Source: Variovorax brevis (GTDB taxonomy: Bacteria; Pseudomonadota; Gammaproteobacteria; Burkholderiales; Burkholderiaceae_C). From it: DNA of 44,165 nucleotides. The position numbers were made by a program, and so were the translations under genes. Of the stretch, positions 1 to 8,491 are shown one piece after another. Each line of letters begins with the position of its first letter. The stretch's first letter is position 1. Location: NCBI RefSeq assembly GCF_030317105.1, contig NZ_JASZYG010000030.1, positions 1-44,165 of the forward strand, given 5' to 3'. The notes beneath the pieces were generated by a model. That model did no database searches. It saw only the letters and a program-made list of their open reading frames with translations, and was not told where the DNA came from.

Positions 1-328
1 GAACCAAGTGTGCGGCGGTACGCGTGATTCGCAGACGGTGCGAGGCAGGAACATGCGGGGAAAGTCGCAGGATGCGGACTTCCCTATTGACGGAGACGGC
101 TAATGGGTGACTTCCAATGGCAGGTCCCCTGTAGCGGCGGACCGAGATCGCGTTGAACGGCAGGTTCGGCATGACGCGAACTGGCGTTCGGGGCCCAATG
201 CGGGCCTTGGCAATCAACAGGAGCTGACGTTCGTGAAGGAGCACTAAGGCACGCGTGCTTCCCTTCGCGTTACCACCATTTTGTGAAGCACTCTCCGCAG
301 GGCTCACAATGCATCAAGAAGGTAATGA
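1..328. other. Intergenic stretch without a recognised gene
   Basis: No open frame here resembles a known protein, and stops are frequent in all frames. Positions 71-82 and 119-163 resemble 36830-36841 and 36892-36925 (a GATGC-GACTTC block, then a block around TGTAGCGGC followed by GAACGG). The stretch may therefore hold a degenerate copy of a dispersed intergenic repeat. The spacing between the two blocks differs by about 14 bases between the copies, so the match is tentative. Confidence 0.4.
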
Positions 329-718
329 ATGACAGTGCTGCTTACGAGCGAAGACGTTGAACGGTTAGCCAGGGCTCATGGGGCGGCGCAGGCTTGTGGT
401 GACTGCAATGCCTTCGCGTCCAAGGGTTGGGAAGCTTTTCCATCGACCGTTTCCGACAAGGCTCTCGTCCTGCTCGGCTCGACCTGGGACCCGGAACACG
501 CGGAGCCGACGGTTGAAGAGTTTCATGAAGCCGGCTCTTCCCTGTGGTCTCCTAATGCGCCGATCGCATTGCAGTTTCACCCTTACAACCGATGCGAGCT
601 TTGGCAATGCCGAAGCTGCAAGAAACCGTACCTACGGTACACCGAGTACGGTGGGTACTACGTGGAAAAGCGCATTCGCGAGTTGCGCCCCGAGCTGATC
701 ACGCACGTGCAACCGTAG
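329..718 (+). CDS. Conserved hypothetical protein with CxxC knuckle
   Basis: A 129-residue soluble protein with no signal peptide or membrane segment. Near the C-terminus it has a Cys-Arg-Ser-Cys knuckle inside an aromatic stretch (WQCRSCKKPYLRYTEYGGYY), followed by a charged helix. I recognise this ending from uncharacterised Burkholderiales proteins of similar size, where the CxxC probably forms half of a small zinc ribbon; an N-terminal CGDC may supply the other half. The ATG lies a few bases after an AAGGTAATGA stretch, so the ribosome site is weak. It stands alone, convergent with the GntR regulator gene. Function unknown; no enzyme signature seen. Confidence 0.65.
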   Translation: MTVLLTSEDVERLARAHGAAQACGDCNAFASKGWEAFPSTVSDKALVLLGSTWDPEHAEPTVEEFHEAGSSLWSPNAPIALQFHPYNRCELWQCRSCKKPYLRYTEYGGYYVEKRIRELRPELITHVQP

Positions 719-788
719 GCACTGGACTTCGACACGGCCTGGCGGCCTCCGTGGTCCGCTCAGGCGAAGTCAGAAGCACCGCACCACC

Positions 789-1463
789 TCAGTCCGCCTG
801 CCGGCGCGCCTTCGCATACTCGCTTCTGTGCTGCATGAATCGATGGTAGGACATGCGTAGATGCAACTGCATCACCTGACGTGCGAGCTCCCCGTCCTTG
901 GCCGCTACAGCCAACGTCAGGTCTCGGTGGTGGTGAAGGCTCTGCTCCAGTTCAGCGGACGTGTAGAGGTAAAACGATCTCACGACGATTGGCATGTCGA
1001 TGATGGTGTCGAGCATGGAACGCAACCGTGAAGAGCCTGCTGCATCAAGCAGCGCTCGATGGAACTTGCGATTCGCCTCCTGCACACCTTCTGTTCCCGC
1101 GTTGCCTCCCATGTGAATGGCGGCTTCCATCTCAAGATTGCTGGCCTGGAGGCGCGCCAGCAGGTCCGCGCCGCCTCGCGTTGCTGCGAGGTAGGAAGCG
1201 TAGGGCTCCAAGAGCATGCGGAGCTGAAACGTTTCTTCGACATCCCATTCAGTCCACTTGGCCACGTGGATGCCTTGACCGACTGCATCCGTTGCAAGGC
1301 CTTCCTCCACCAGTCGCCTGAGCGCAGTTCGGACGGGCGTGCGGCTCAAGCCTAGTTCGCGCGCAATGGGCTCCTCTTTCAGCTGGGCGCCTGGGTTGTA
1401 GTGGCCGCCAATCAGGCGTTCCCTGAGCACTTCATAGGCGTTATCGCTTCCGTTACGCATCAA
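789..1463 (-). CDS. GntR-family transcriptional regulator (FCD/FadR type)
   Basis: A 224-residue DNA-binding regulator. Residues 8-70 form the GntR winged helix (LIGGHYNPGAQLKEEPIARE, then LSRTPVRTALRRL). The remainder is an all-helical FCD ligand domain with the metal- or ligand-binding histidines in the NRKFHRALL and HHHRDLT helices and a further His near the end. FCD regulators usually bind small organic acids and are released from DNA by them. It is divergent from the catabolic run that begins at 1659, so it most likely controls that run and itself. The first two codons are both ATG; either may be used. The TTGTATT repeats in the shared 195-bp intergenic region are plausible operators. 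Confidence 0.9.
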   Translation of the reverse strand: MMRNGSDNAYEVLRERLIGGHYNPGAQLKEEPIARELGLSRTPVRTALRRLVEEGLATDAVGQGIHVAKWTEWDVEETFQLRMLLEPYASYLAATRGGADLLARLQASNLEMEAAIHMGGNAGTEGVQEANRKFHRALLDAAGSSRLRSMLDTIIDMPIVVRSFYLYTSAELEQSLHHHRDLTLAVAAKDGELARQVMQLHLRMSYHRFMQHRSEYAKARRQAD

Positions 1464-1490
1464 ATCTTCCGCCTTCGTTGGTTGCCGAGA

Positions 1491-1637
1491 TTGTATTCAC
1501 ATGCATTTTGAGCTCGACCGCTACGTACAAAATTAAAGCATTTATGTCCTTCATTCTCGCCTCGGCTTCGCGAGATACAAGGCAAACACGGTGTTTACCC
1601 TTGTCTATGTTGCTTGTTTTGTATTTAGTTTGTATTC
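1491..1637. promoter_or_regulatory. Candidate GntR operator region with TTGTATT repeats
   Basis: In the divergent GntR/dehydrogenase intergenic region the heptamer TTGTATT occurs at 1491-1497, 1619-1625 and 1630-1636. The last two are 11 bp apart, about one helical turn, and sit 20-40 bp before the ATG at 1659. ATACAA in inverse orientation lies at 1575-1580. The region is AT-rich compared with the surrounding genes. GntR/FCD proteins typically bind short inverted or repeated sites next to their own gene. Assigning these repeats to the regulator is inference. Confidence 0.45.
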
Positions 1638-1658
1638 TCGCGGCATGGAGCCTCATTC

Positions 1659-2546
1659 ATGAACACGCGTATCGCCGTCATCGGGCTGGGAGAAGTGGGG
1701 CGTTGCTACGCTCCGCCTTTGCACGCAGCGGCGTTCACGCTCAGCGCTTGCGAGATACGCATGACGCCTGCCGCCACGACCCTGGCAAAGAACCTTCATG
1801 TGGTGGTGCACGAGAAGCCTGGCACCTGGCTCGCCGATGCAGATTGGGTGTTGTCGTGCGTCACAGGCGATGTCGCACTTGCGGTGGTGCAGGACCTGGT
1901 GCCGTTCATGAAAAAGGGGGCTCGATATGCCGACCTGACGACGGCCAGCCCGGAGAGCAAACGCAACGCCGAGAGGACGGCCCACGCGCGCGGCGTTTCC
2001 TATGTCGACACCGCCATCATGGGCGGGATCTCGCTCACCGGCGTGCGGACGACCTTGCTCGCCGCCGGCAAAGACGCCAGCGAACTGAAGGAGATCATCG
2101 AGCGCGCAGGTGGGCGATTGCAAGTCATCCCCGACGGGGTGGTCGGGGACGCCATCTCGCTCAAGTTCCTGCGCAGTGTTCTTACCAAGGGCATGGAAGC
2201 GTTGAGCGTCGAACTGCTCATGAGCGCCGAAAAGCAGGGCGTGCGCGAGAAGCTGTACGCCCAGCTAAGCGACATCGACCAGATCCCCTTGCGGTCCTTC
2301 ATCGACTCGATGGTCCGCACGCATGTGATCCATGCGAAGCGGCGCGTGCACGAGGTGCAAGACGCGCAAAGGGAACTGACGTCGCTGGGGCTGCGCTCCA
2401 CCGTCTTGCCCGGTGTCGAAGAGCGCTTCCACAAGACCGCTGAATCGCTCGCAACCCATCCGCTCCCAGTAGCCGAGCCCAGCGTCGAGCAGGCCCTCGA
2501 CTGGCTGCTGTCCACCCACACCAACTCACCCCCTCTTGCGGCCTGA
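1659..2546 (+). CDS. NAD(P)-dependent 6PGDH-like oxidoreductase
   Basis: A 295-residue cytoplasmic dehydrogenase. The N-terminus has the Rossmann motif GLGEVG (about residues 8-13). A central substrate loop around DTAIMGG replaces the usual hydroxyacid-dehydrogenase DAPVSGG. The helical C-terminal half (LKFLRSVLTKGMEALSVELL) resembles the DUF1932 domain that replaces the standard 6-phosphogluconate dehydrogenase C-terminal domain. GGAG precedes the ATG by 8 bases. It is the first gene of the run under the GntR regulator. By family it should reduce or oxidise a small hydroxyacid or keto acid; the substrate is not readable from sequence. Confidence 0.85.
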   Translation: MNTRIAVIGLGEVGRCYAPPLHAAAFTLSACEIRMTPAATTLAKNLHVVVHEKPGTWLADADWVLSCVTGDVALAVVQDLVPFMKKGARYADLTTASPESKRNAERTAHARGVSYVDTAIMGGISLTGVRTTLLAAGKDASELKEIIERAGGRLQVIPDGVVGDAISLKFLRSVLTKGMEALSVELLMSAEKQGVREKLYAQLSDIDQIPLRSFIDSMVRTHVIHAKRRVHEVQDAQRELTSLGLRSTVLPGVEERFHKTAESLATHPLPVAEPSVEQALDWLLSTHTNSPPLAA

Positions 2547-2577
2547 AGCCGCTTTCTTACTACCTCAGGAGACACAC

Positions 2578-3546
2578 ATGCGCACTCTGATGCGAATTTC
2601 GACCGCCGCCCTGCTCTGCATCGGTGCTGCCAATGCCGTCGCGCAAAGCTATCCGGAACGGCCCATCCGGATGGTCGTCCCATTCCCAGCTGGCGGGGGC
2701 ACGGATAGCCTTTCACGCCTGCTGGCGACGGCACTGACAAGCAAGCTGAACTGGGTCATCACCGTCGACAACAAGCCTGGCGCCGGCGGCAACCTGGCTC
2801 TGGACACGGTGGCCAAGGCGAAGCCGGACGGCTACACACTCGTCATGGCCCAGACAGATAACGTCGTGCTGAACCCGCTTCTGTACAGCAAGATGACGTA
2901 CGACCCGGTCAAGGACCTGGAGGCGGTGTCCTCCGTCGCCAGCGGTGCGGTGGTGCTCGTCGTGCGGGCCGACTCTCCCTACAAGACACTCGCCGACGTC
3001 GTGGCTGCGGCCAAGGCGAAGCCCGGTAGTTTGACGGTGGCGACACCCGGCACCGGGACCATCGCGCACTTGGTCACCCAACTGTGGCAGAACGCTTCCG
3101 GCGTCAAGTTCACCCATGTGCCCTACCGCGGTATGTCCCAGGCCCTGCCCGACCTCATTGGTGGCCAGGTCGACATCTACATGGGTTCCATTCCGACGCT
3201 CCTGAGCCAGATCGAGGGCGGCAAGGTCCGTCCCATCGCCGTGACCGCCGCTAAACGCTCGCCCGTGCTTCCCAATGTGCCGACGTTCACCGAAACCGGA
3301 ATTCGAGGCGTGGAGCTCGCGAGCGTCTGGGGCGTGATGGCGCCGGCCGGTACCCCCAAGCCGATCATCGACAAGTGGAACGTCGCAATCAACGAACTGC
3401 TGAAGCAGCCCGACGTGCGCCAGAAGATTCTTGCGACGGGTGCGGAACTGCACGGCGGCACACCCCAATCCATGACCGACCTCTACAAGGCCGATCGCGA
3501 ACGCTTAGCCCCCGTGGTCAAGGCGGCAGAAATCAAACTCGATTGA
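2578..3546 (+). CDS. Tripartite tricarboxylate transporter receptor (Bug family)
   Basis: A 322-residue periplasmic solute-binding protein. I chose the ATG at 2578 because it follows AGGAGACACAC and begins a clean signal peptide (MRTLMRISTAALLCIGAANA, cleavage near AVA-QS). The mature start YPERPIRMVVPFPAGGGTDS is the Bug hallmark, with the GG-T/V-D carboxylate pocket; PGTGTIAHLV and VPYRGMSQALPDLIGGQVD are further family blocks. Bug proteins bind carboxylates such as citrate, malate, nicotinate or aromatic acids. No TctA/TctB membrane subunits lie nearby, as is common for the expanded Bug sets of Burkholderiales. It probably supplies the substrate for the surrounding oxidation genes. Confidence 0.93.
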   Translation: MRTLMRISTAALLCIGAANAVAQSYPERPIRMVVPFPAGGGTDSLSRLLATALTSKLNWVITVDNKPGAGGNLALDTVAKAKPDGYTLVMAQTDNVVLNPLLYSKMTYDPVKDLEAVSSVASGAVVLVVRADSPYKTLADVVAAAKAKPGSLTVATPGTGTIAHLVTQLWQNASGVKFTHVPYRGMSQALPDLIGGQVDIYMGSIPTLLSQIEGGKVRPIAVTAAKRSPVLPNVPTFTETGIRGVELASVWGVMAPAGTPKPIIDKWNVAINELLKQPDVRQKILATGAELHGGTPQSMTDLYKADRERLAPVVKAAEIKLD

Positions 3547-3571
3547 ACATCGACGTAATCGGACGCTCATC

Positions 3572-4249
3572 ATGAACAACGGACTTCGTATCCTTCAAAG
3601 ACGCCGTGCCGTCGACCTCGACCTGGCTCGCCAATTCCTCGACGTGCCCGTCGCCAATGTCAGTGACTGCATGTCGCGAATGACCGCGGGCGGAGCTCGC
3701 CTGCGTCCGATGCACGCAGGGGGCCGCATGGCCGGTCCAGCGCTGACGATCAAGACCCGGCCAGGTGACAACCTGATGATTCACAAGGCGCTCCAGCTCG
3801 CCAAACCAGGCGACGTCATCGTCGTTGATGCGGGCGGCGATCTGACGAACGCCCTGGTGGGTGAAATCATGGTGGGCGACGCCATCAAGCAAGGTCTGGG
3901 CGGGTTCGTGATGAACGGCGCGATTCGGGACGCCGGTGCGCTGCGCGCCGGCTCCTTCCCCGTGTTCGCCGCCGGCGTGACGCATCGCGGACCCTACAAG
4001 GATGGCCCCGGCGAAATCAACGTTCCGATCGCCATCGATGGCATGGTCATCGAGCCGGGCGACCTTGTGATAGGCGACGAGGATGGACTGCTGTGCGTTC
4101 CATTTGATGACGTCGAGCGGCTACTGGCCGCGGCGCGGCAGAAGCAGGTGGTTGAAGACAAGATGGTGGCAGACATCGAGGCGGGTTGCTTCGACCGGGC
4201 GTGGGTAGACGAGACCCTGGCTCGACTGAACTGCTTCATCGAAAAGTGA
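3572..4249 (+). CDS. RraA-like aldolase (HMG/CHA aldolase family)
   Basis: A 225-residue cytoplasmic protein of the RraA/DlpA fold. Family blocks: DVPVANVSDCMSRM at the start, GDVIVVDAGGD in the middle, and FVMNGAIRDAG with the metal-site Arg119-Asp120. Proteins with this RD pair are class II aldolases splitting 4-hydroxy-4-methyl-2-oxoglutarate or 4-carboxy-4-hydroxy-2-oxoadipate to pyruvate, or they act as oxaloacetate decarboxylases; true RraA regulators lack it. Here the context (Bug receptor, hydroxyacid dehydrogenase, 2-hydroxyacid oxidase) favours a catabolic aldolase or decarboxylase. It starts 25 bp after the Bug gene, in the same run. Confidence 0.88.
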   Translation: MNNGLRILQRRRAVDLDLARQFLDVPVANVSDCMSRMTAGGARLRPMHAGGRMAGPALTIKTRPGDNLMIHKALQLAKPGDVIVVDAGGDLTNALVGEIMVGDAIKQGLGGFVMNGAIRDAGALRAGSFPVFAAGVTHRGPYKDGPGEINVPIAIDGMVIEPGDLVIGDEDGLLCVPFDDVERLLAAARQKQVVEDKMVADIEAGCFDRAWVDETLARLNCFIEK

Positions 4250-4292
4250 TTCGCGGCTCGTTTCCCGGGCGCACCCCGGGGTACGTGCAAGA

Positions 4293-4312
4293 GAACCGGC
4301 CTCTCCCGGTTC
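4293..4312. other. Hairpin upstream of the hydroxyacid dehydrogenase gene
   Basis: In the 131-bp gap between the aldolase and dehydrogenase genes, GAACCGG (4293-4299) pairs with CCGGTTC (4306-4312) around a six-base loop. No T-run follows, so it is not an intrinsic terminator. It may be an mRNA-processing or spacing element within the operon. Confidence 0.3.
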
Positions 4313-4380
4313 CAGTGGCCGCTTGACACAGCGGACGGACCGGAGGCAAGCGCCCCGACGATTTAACAAAGGAATTCGAT

Positions 4381-5448
4381 ATGTCTACCAAAGTGAAATC
4401 CAAGCGCGTGGTGCGCTTGAACCAGTGGCTCAATCCCGTCTTCGATGAACGGCTCTCGCAAGAAGACGATGTTCAACTTACTGTCGCCCCGATGCGAGGG
4501 GATGATGCGTCGACCTGGGCGGCGTTGACGCAAGCTCACGTCTACCAGATCTCCGCTGCCAAAGACGAGTTGCCCAAGCAGTTCTGGGCCAAGGAAGAGT
4601 TGCTGTCACGGTGCCCCGACCTGCTGTGCGTCTCGGCAGGTGGCGCGGGTTACGACACCGTCGATGTTGACGCCTGTACGCGCGCTGGCGTGGCGGTCGT
4701 CTGCCAGATCGGCGGGAATTCAGCCGCGGTCGCTGAGATGGCCATCGGCCTCATGCTGGCCGTATCGCGCCGCATTGTGGAGTCGGACCGCTTACTGCGT
4801 TCGGCCACTCGGGGCTTTTCGCGCGAGTCGGTGATGGGCCACGACCTGGGGGGGAAGACGCTGGGGATTGTGGGCCTGGGATACGCTGGAACCAAGACGG
4901 CTGCGCTGGCCAAGGCATTCGGTATGCGAGTCCTCGCGTATGACCCGCTGCTTGTAGAGGCCGACTTCGAGGCCAGAGGGGCGGAGTGTGTCGAACTCGA
5001 TACGCTGGTTCGCGAGGCGGACATCGTGTCCTTGCACTGCCCGCGTGACGCGTCTACCTTGAAGATGTTCAACGCCGATCGCTTCGCGGCAATGAAAAAA
5101 GGCGCGCTCTTCGTCAGCACCGCCCGCGGCGGCGTGCACGACGAGGGCGCACTGCATCGGGCCCTGCAATCCGGCCACCTCGCCGGCGCGGGACTTGATG
5201 TCTGGGAGCAGGAGCCGCCCTCCAAGGACAATCCACTGCTCGCTTTGGACAATGTGGTCGCGACCTTTCACACGGCAGGCGTTTCCCACGAAGGCCGCGC
5301 CAACATCGCGGCCATGAGCGCGGAGCAGATCATTCAAGTGCTTGCTGGACACAGGGCACCGCGCCTGGTCAATCCGGAAGTATGGGAGCGCTTCGAGAAG
5401 CGGCGTGACGCGGTTCTTGCAAGAGCGAACGAGCGGAGCATCGCATGA
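4381..5448 (+). CDS. D-isomer-specific 2-hydroxyacid dehydrogenase
   Basis: A 355-residue NAD-dependent dehydrogenase of the phosphoglycerate/formate dehydrogenase superfamily. The dinucleotide motif GLGYAG is at residues 165-170, with the NAD-specificity acidic residue Asp188. The catalytic triad is visible as Arg249 (STARGG), Glu278 (EQEPP) and His297 (FHTAG). VSAGGAGYDTVDVDACTRAG is the usual substrate-side block. It interconverts a D-2-hydroxyacid and a 2-keto acid. AAAGGA precedes the ATG. Its stop overlaps the next start as ATGA, so the FAD oxidase is translationally coupled; the two enzymes probably act on the same or successive 2-hydroxyacids. Confidence 0.9.
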   Translation: MSTKVKSKRVVRLNQWLNPVFDERLSQEDDVQLTVAPMRGDDASTWAALTQAHVYQISAAKDELPKQFWAKEELLSRCPDLLCVSAGGAGYDTVDVDACTRAGVAVVCQIGGNSAAVAEMAIGLMLAVSRRIVESDRLLRSATRGFSRESVMGHDLGGKTLGIVGLGYAGTKTAALAKAFGMRVLAYDPLLVEADFEARGAECVELDTLVREADIVSLHCPRDASTLKMFNADRFAAMKKGALFVSTARGGVHDEGALHRALQSGHLAGAGLDVWEQEPPSKDNPLLALDNVVATFHTAGVSHEGRANIAAMSAEQIIQVLAGHRAPRLVNPEVWERFEKRRDAVLARANERSIA

Positions 5449-6881
5449 GCTTCATCGCGAAGCTCTCGGACATCGTCGGAACGAGCAATGTGTTGACTGG
5501 CGCCGAGGCGGCGCCATTCCTGACCGACTGGCGCAACCGATTCACAGGCCAAGCCATCGCGGTGGTGCGGCCGGGCACCACCCAACAGGTGGCCGATGTA
5601 GTCCGGGCGTGTGCCGATCATGGAGTTCCCCTGGTTCCGCAAGGTGGCAACACCGGTCTGTGCGGCGGAGCCACACCCGACGACTCGGGACGGGCAGTGG
5701 TATTGCTGACGTCCAGGCTTAACCGTGTCCGAGCCGTCGACACGGTCAACGACACGATGACCGTGGAGGCAGGCTGCATTCTTCAGGCAGTCCAGGAACG
5801 CGCCGCCGCCGAAGGTCGCTTCTTTCCGCTCTCTCTCGGCGCGGAGGGAAGTTGCACCATCGGGGGCAACCTCGCGACCAATGCCGGCGGCACCGGCGTG
5901 CTCCGGTACGGCAACATGCGCGATCTGACACTGGGCCTGGAAGTGGTGGACGCAGATGGGGAAATCTGGGACGGGCTGCGCGGACTACGGAAAGACAACA
6001 CCGGTTACGACCTGCGCGACCTGTATGTCGGTAGCGAGGGCACCCTTGGCATCATCACCGCCGCAACCATCAAACTGTTCCCCCAACCTGCAGCGCGTTG
6101 CACGGCCTTGCTTGCGCTCTCCAGCCCAGATCAGGCCGTCGCGCTGCTCGCCAGGGCCCGTTCCGGCTTCGCCGCGTCGTTGACGGGGTTCGAACTGATG
6201 GCAGGGGTTTGTCTTCAAATGGTGACGCGCACCTATCCCGCCCAACGCCTGCCTTTTGAAGGCCCGTCGGCCGCCGCGCCTTGGTATGCGTTACTCGAAA
6301 TCTCGGACGCCGAGAGCGAAGCGCACGCACGTGAGCGCTTCGAAGTCGTGCTCGGAGAAGCCATCGAAGCTGGCGAAGCCGACGATGCAGTGGTGGCCGA
6401 GAACATCGCGCAAAGCAAGGCGCTTTGGCACCTGCGAGAAAGCATCACCTTGGCTCAGGCAGAAGCCGGCAAGAGCATCAAGCACGATGTGTCGCTGCCG
6501 ATCTCCCAGATACCGCATTTCGTCCAGGAGACCGATGCGCTACTACAGCTGCGCTTCCCGGGTCTGATCAACATGACGTTCGGCCATCTGGGCGACGGCA
6601 ATCTTCACTACAACGTTGGCACCTCGCCAACGTTCGGGGATACAGAAATGCTGGCGAACCAAGACGCGATCTACGCACTGGTGCACGATCGCGTGCACGC
6701 CCTCGGGGGCTCCATCAGCGCGGAGCATGGCGTCGGTCAACTGAAGGTCGAAGAGTTGGCACGCTACAAGAGCTCTCAGGAACTCAAGATCATGTCGCTG
6801 CTCAAGCGTTCCCTGGATCCCCAGTGCATCTTGAATCCGGGCAAGGTTTTGCCCAGTTACTGGGGTTCACCGAACGCCTAA
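5445..6881 (+). CDS. FAD-linked 2-hydroxyacid oxidase (GlcD/D2HGDH-like)
   Basis: A 478-residue flavoprotein. The N-terminal half is a PCMH-type FAD domain (PQGGNTGLCGGATPD, then GSCTIGGNLATNAGGTGVLRYG). The C-terminal half is the FAD-oxidase C domain, with FGHLGDGNLHYN and ISAEHGVGQLK carrying the metal- and substrate-binding histidines. Family members oxidise D-lactate, D-2-hydroxyglutarate or glycolate and pass electrons to the quinone pool or an electron-transfer flavoprotein. The length matches the single-subunit D-2-hydroxyglutarate/lactate type. It is the last gene of the GntR-controlled run and overlaps the previous gene by 4 bases. The substrate is unknown. Confidence 0.92.
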   Translation: MSFIAKLSDIVGTSNVLTGAEAAPFLTDWRNRFTGQAIAVVRPGTTQQVADVVRACADHGVPLVPQGGNTGLCGGATPDDSGRAVVLLTSRLNRVRAVDTVNDTMTVEAGCILQAVQERAAAEGRFFPLSLGAEGSCTIGGNLATNAGGTGVLRYGNMRDLTLGLEVVDADGEIWDGLRGLRKDNTGYDLRDLYVGSEGTLGIITAATIKLFPQPAARCTALLALSSPDQAVALLARARSGFAASLTGFELMAGVCLQMVTRTYPAQRLPFEGPSAAAPWYALLEISDAESEAHARERFEVVLGEAIEAGEADDAVVAENIAQSKALWHLRESITLAQAEAGKSIKHDVSLPISQIPHFVQETDALLQLRFPGLINMTFGHLGDGNLHYNVGTSPTFGDTEMLANQDAIYALVHDRVHALGGSISAEHGVGQLKVEELARYKSSQELKIMSLLKRSLDPQCILNPGKVLPSYWGSPNA

Positions 6882-7183
6882 CGCGCGCTCGGCAAGCCGA
6901 GAGGCAATGATCTCTGGATAGCCTGCAGAAATAGCGAAGTTGTGCACGGATGACTGCTTTCGGCATGCACCGCCGAAGACCGCTCCTGGCCGAGACTGCC
7001 TGTCCGCCAAACTCGCTGATAGCAGCCCTTGGCCAAGCGCGATCATGTTAAGGTCAGCTACCAAGCGCTGCCGCGAACTGGTACTCGCGGCCAGTACGGG
7101 TCATTCGCTCCTCGATCAGCAATGTCCGTTCAGGCCAAAAGCGGTCGTGCAGCGTGGGTACTCCGCTCCCCCTCAAGCCAGCA
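6882..7183. other. Convergent intergenic region
   Basis: About 300 bp between the convergent FAD oxidase and porin genes, with no plausible gene. A short GC hairpin (CTCGGC/GCCGAG, 6888-6901) follows the oxidase stop but lacks a T-run. Read on the minus strand, 7120-7150 contains GACCGCTTTTGGCC, which resembles part of the 207-bp dispersed repeat described at 18388 and 42977. The match is too short to call a third copy. Confidence 0.35.
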
Positions 7184-8464
7184 TCAGAACGAGTGCCGCA
7201 TACCGAAGTCATAGCCCGTCGAACTGCTCGGCGCGTAGCCCGACACGCCGTTTCCGGTGGACACGTACGTGGCCGATCCGGCGACGGTGGCTCCCATGAT
7301 GGCGGGGTTGCTCTGTCCGTCCTTCACGCGGATGTACGCCGCGGTCGCGTAGAGCGCTGTGCGTTTCGACAGGTTGTACTCGTATCCAATGGCGACCTTT
7401 TGCGTCGTGCCATCCTGATTCGCCGCCGGTGACGTGCCCGCCCCGGGTTCGTTGTCAAACTTCATCCAGGCATAGGACGCCTTGATCTGGCCAGCACCGA
7501 CCGGGATGGCCACACCGACGAGTGCACCCTTGTACGTGTCCTTCTCGCGAATGCTCACGCCGCTCGCCAGCACCGTCGAGTTCGACTCGTCCCGCAACTG
7601 GGTCAACTCTCCAAAAAGCTTCACCACATTGAAGTTGTAAGAGGCGCCGAGGCTCAGCGTCTTGATCTTTTCTTCAAGCCGGACGCCGGTGGGAGCGCCT
7701 GCCGCATTGGTAACGATTCCGTCGGCTGCGACGCTCTCGCCATAGGCCAACGCGACATCGAGCGGGCCGGCCGCGTAGCCCAAACGACCGCCGGCAAAGC
7801 GGCCCTTCGTCGAGGGGCTGCCAGGCACGTCGCTCTGGTCCACGTTCTCATGGAGCGCATATTGAAGCTGTCCGTAGATGCCGCCCAGGTTGGGGGGCAG
7901 GATGTAGCCAATGCTATTGCTCGTGCGCATGTAGTTGTCCGTCGGCGAAACCGAGGAGCCGGGGCCTTTCACGACTTGCAGGTTGCTGCCAACCGTTGAC
8001 AGCAAATTGGTGCCGACACCCAAGGTGCCGAAGGGGCTGAAGATGAGGTCATTCCAGTAGGTGGGCGTGAAATCCCGGCCCAAGCGTACCTCGCCGAAGT
8101 TCCCCGACAAGCTCACGGTGGACCTGCGGTTGAACATGAAGATCCCGCCCGGCCCCGCTCCGGTGCCCGTGTCGTTATTGATCCCGGCCTCAAGCCAAAA
8201 GCCCGCCGACAGGCCACCGCCGAGGTCTTCGGTGCCGCGAAAACCAAGCCGGCTGGGCGTGGTGGCGCTGTTGGACAGCACCGTCTGGCTGCGCGTGACG
8301 GTCGGCAGCGTTGCGACCGGATTGCTGGTGTTGTTGTAGAAGGCGCTCTTGCTGCTGTAGTAGCTGACGCCGGCGTCCAGCGCGCCGAACAGCGTGACGG
8401 ATGACTGTGCCGAAGCAACGCCGGCACAACCGAGGACGGAGGCCGCAAGGATGGTTCTTTTCAT
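7184..8464 (-). CDS. Gram-negative trimeric porin
   Basis: A 426-residue outer-membrane porin of the beta-proteobacterial type. It has a signal peptide (MKRTILAASVLGCAGVASAQ) and then SSVTLFGALDAGVSYYSS, the first barrel strand of this family. GLSAGFWLEAGIN, NRRSTVSLSGNFGEVRLGRDFTPTYWNDLIFSPFG (constriction loop L3) and a terminal aromatic ending in -MRHSF, the outer-membrane assembly signal, all fit. The size is slightly above the typical 350-400. It is the last gene of the eight-gene hyu run, 27 bp after the Bug receptor gene, so it is probably the outer-membrane entry port for that pathway's substrate. Confidence 0.94.
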   Translation of the reverse strand: MKRTILAASVLGCAGVASAQSSVTLFGALDAGVSYYSSKSAFYNNTSNPVATLPTVTRSQTVLSNSATTPSRLGFRGTEDLGGGLSAGFWLEAGINNDTGTGAGPGGIFMFNRRSTVSLSGNFGEVRLGRDFTPTYWNDLIFSPFGTLGVGTNLLSTVGSNLQVVKGPGSSVSPTDNYMRTSNSIGYILPPNLGGIYGQLQYALHENVDQSDVPGSPSTKGRFAGGRLGYAAGPLDVALAYGESVAADGIVTNAAGAPTGVRLEEKIKTLSLGASYNFNVVKLFGELTQLRDESNSTVLASGVSIREKDTYKGALVGVAIPVGAGQIKASYAWMKFDNEPGAGTSPAANQDGTTQKVAIGYEYNLSKRTALYATAAYIRVKDGQSNPAIMGATVAGSATYVSTGNGVSGYAPSSSTGYDFGMRHSF

Positions 8465-8491
8465 GGAAATTTCCGAGGATGTTGTTGTTCG

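Noticed and set aside
4293..4312. Intrinsic terminator within the first catabolic run
   Set aside because: The hairpin is real but has no T-run, and the downstream genes continue the same pathway.
6888..6901. Terminator after the FAD oxidase gene
   Set aside because: The stem is short with a two-base loop and no following T-run; not convincing.
7090..7160. Third copy of the 207-bp dispersed repeat
   Set aside because: Only a short block (GACCGCTT-TGGCC on the minus strand) agrees; the order and length of the rest could not be matched.
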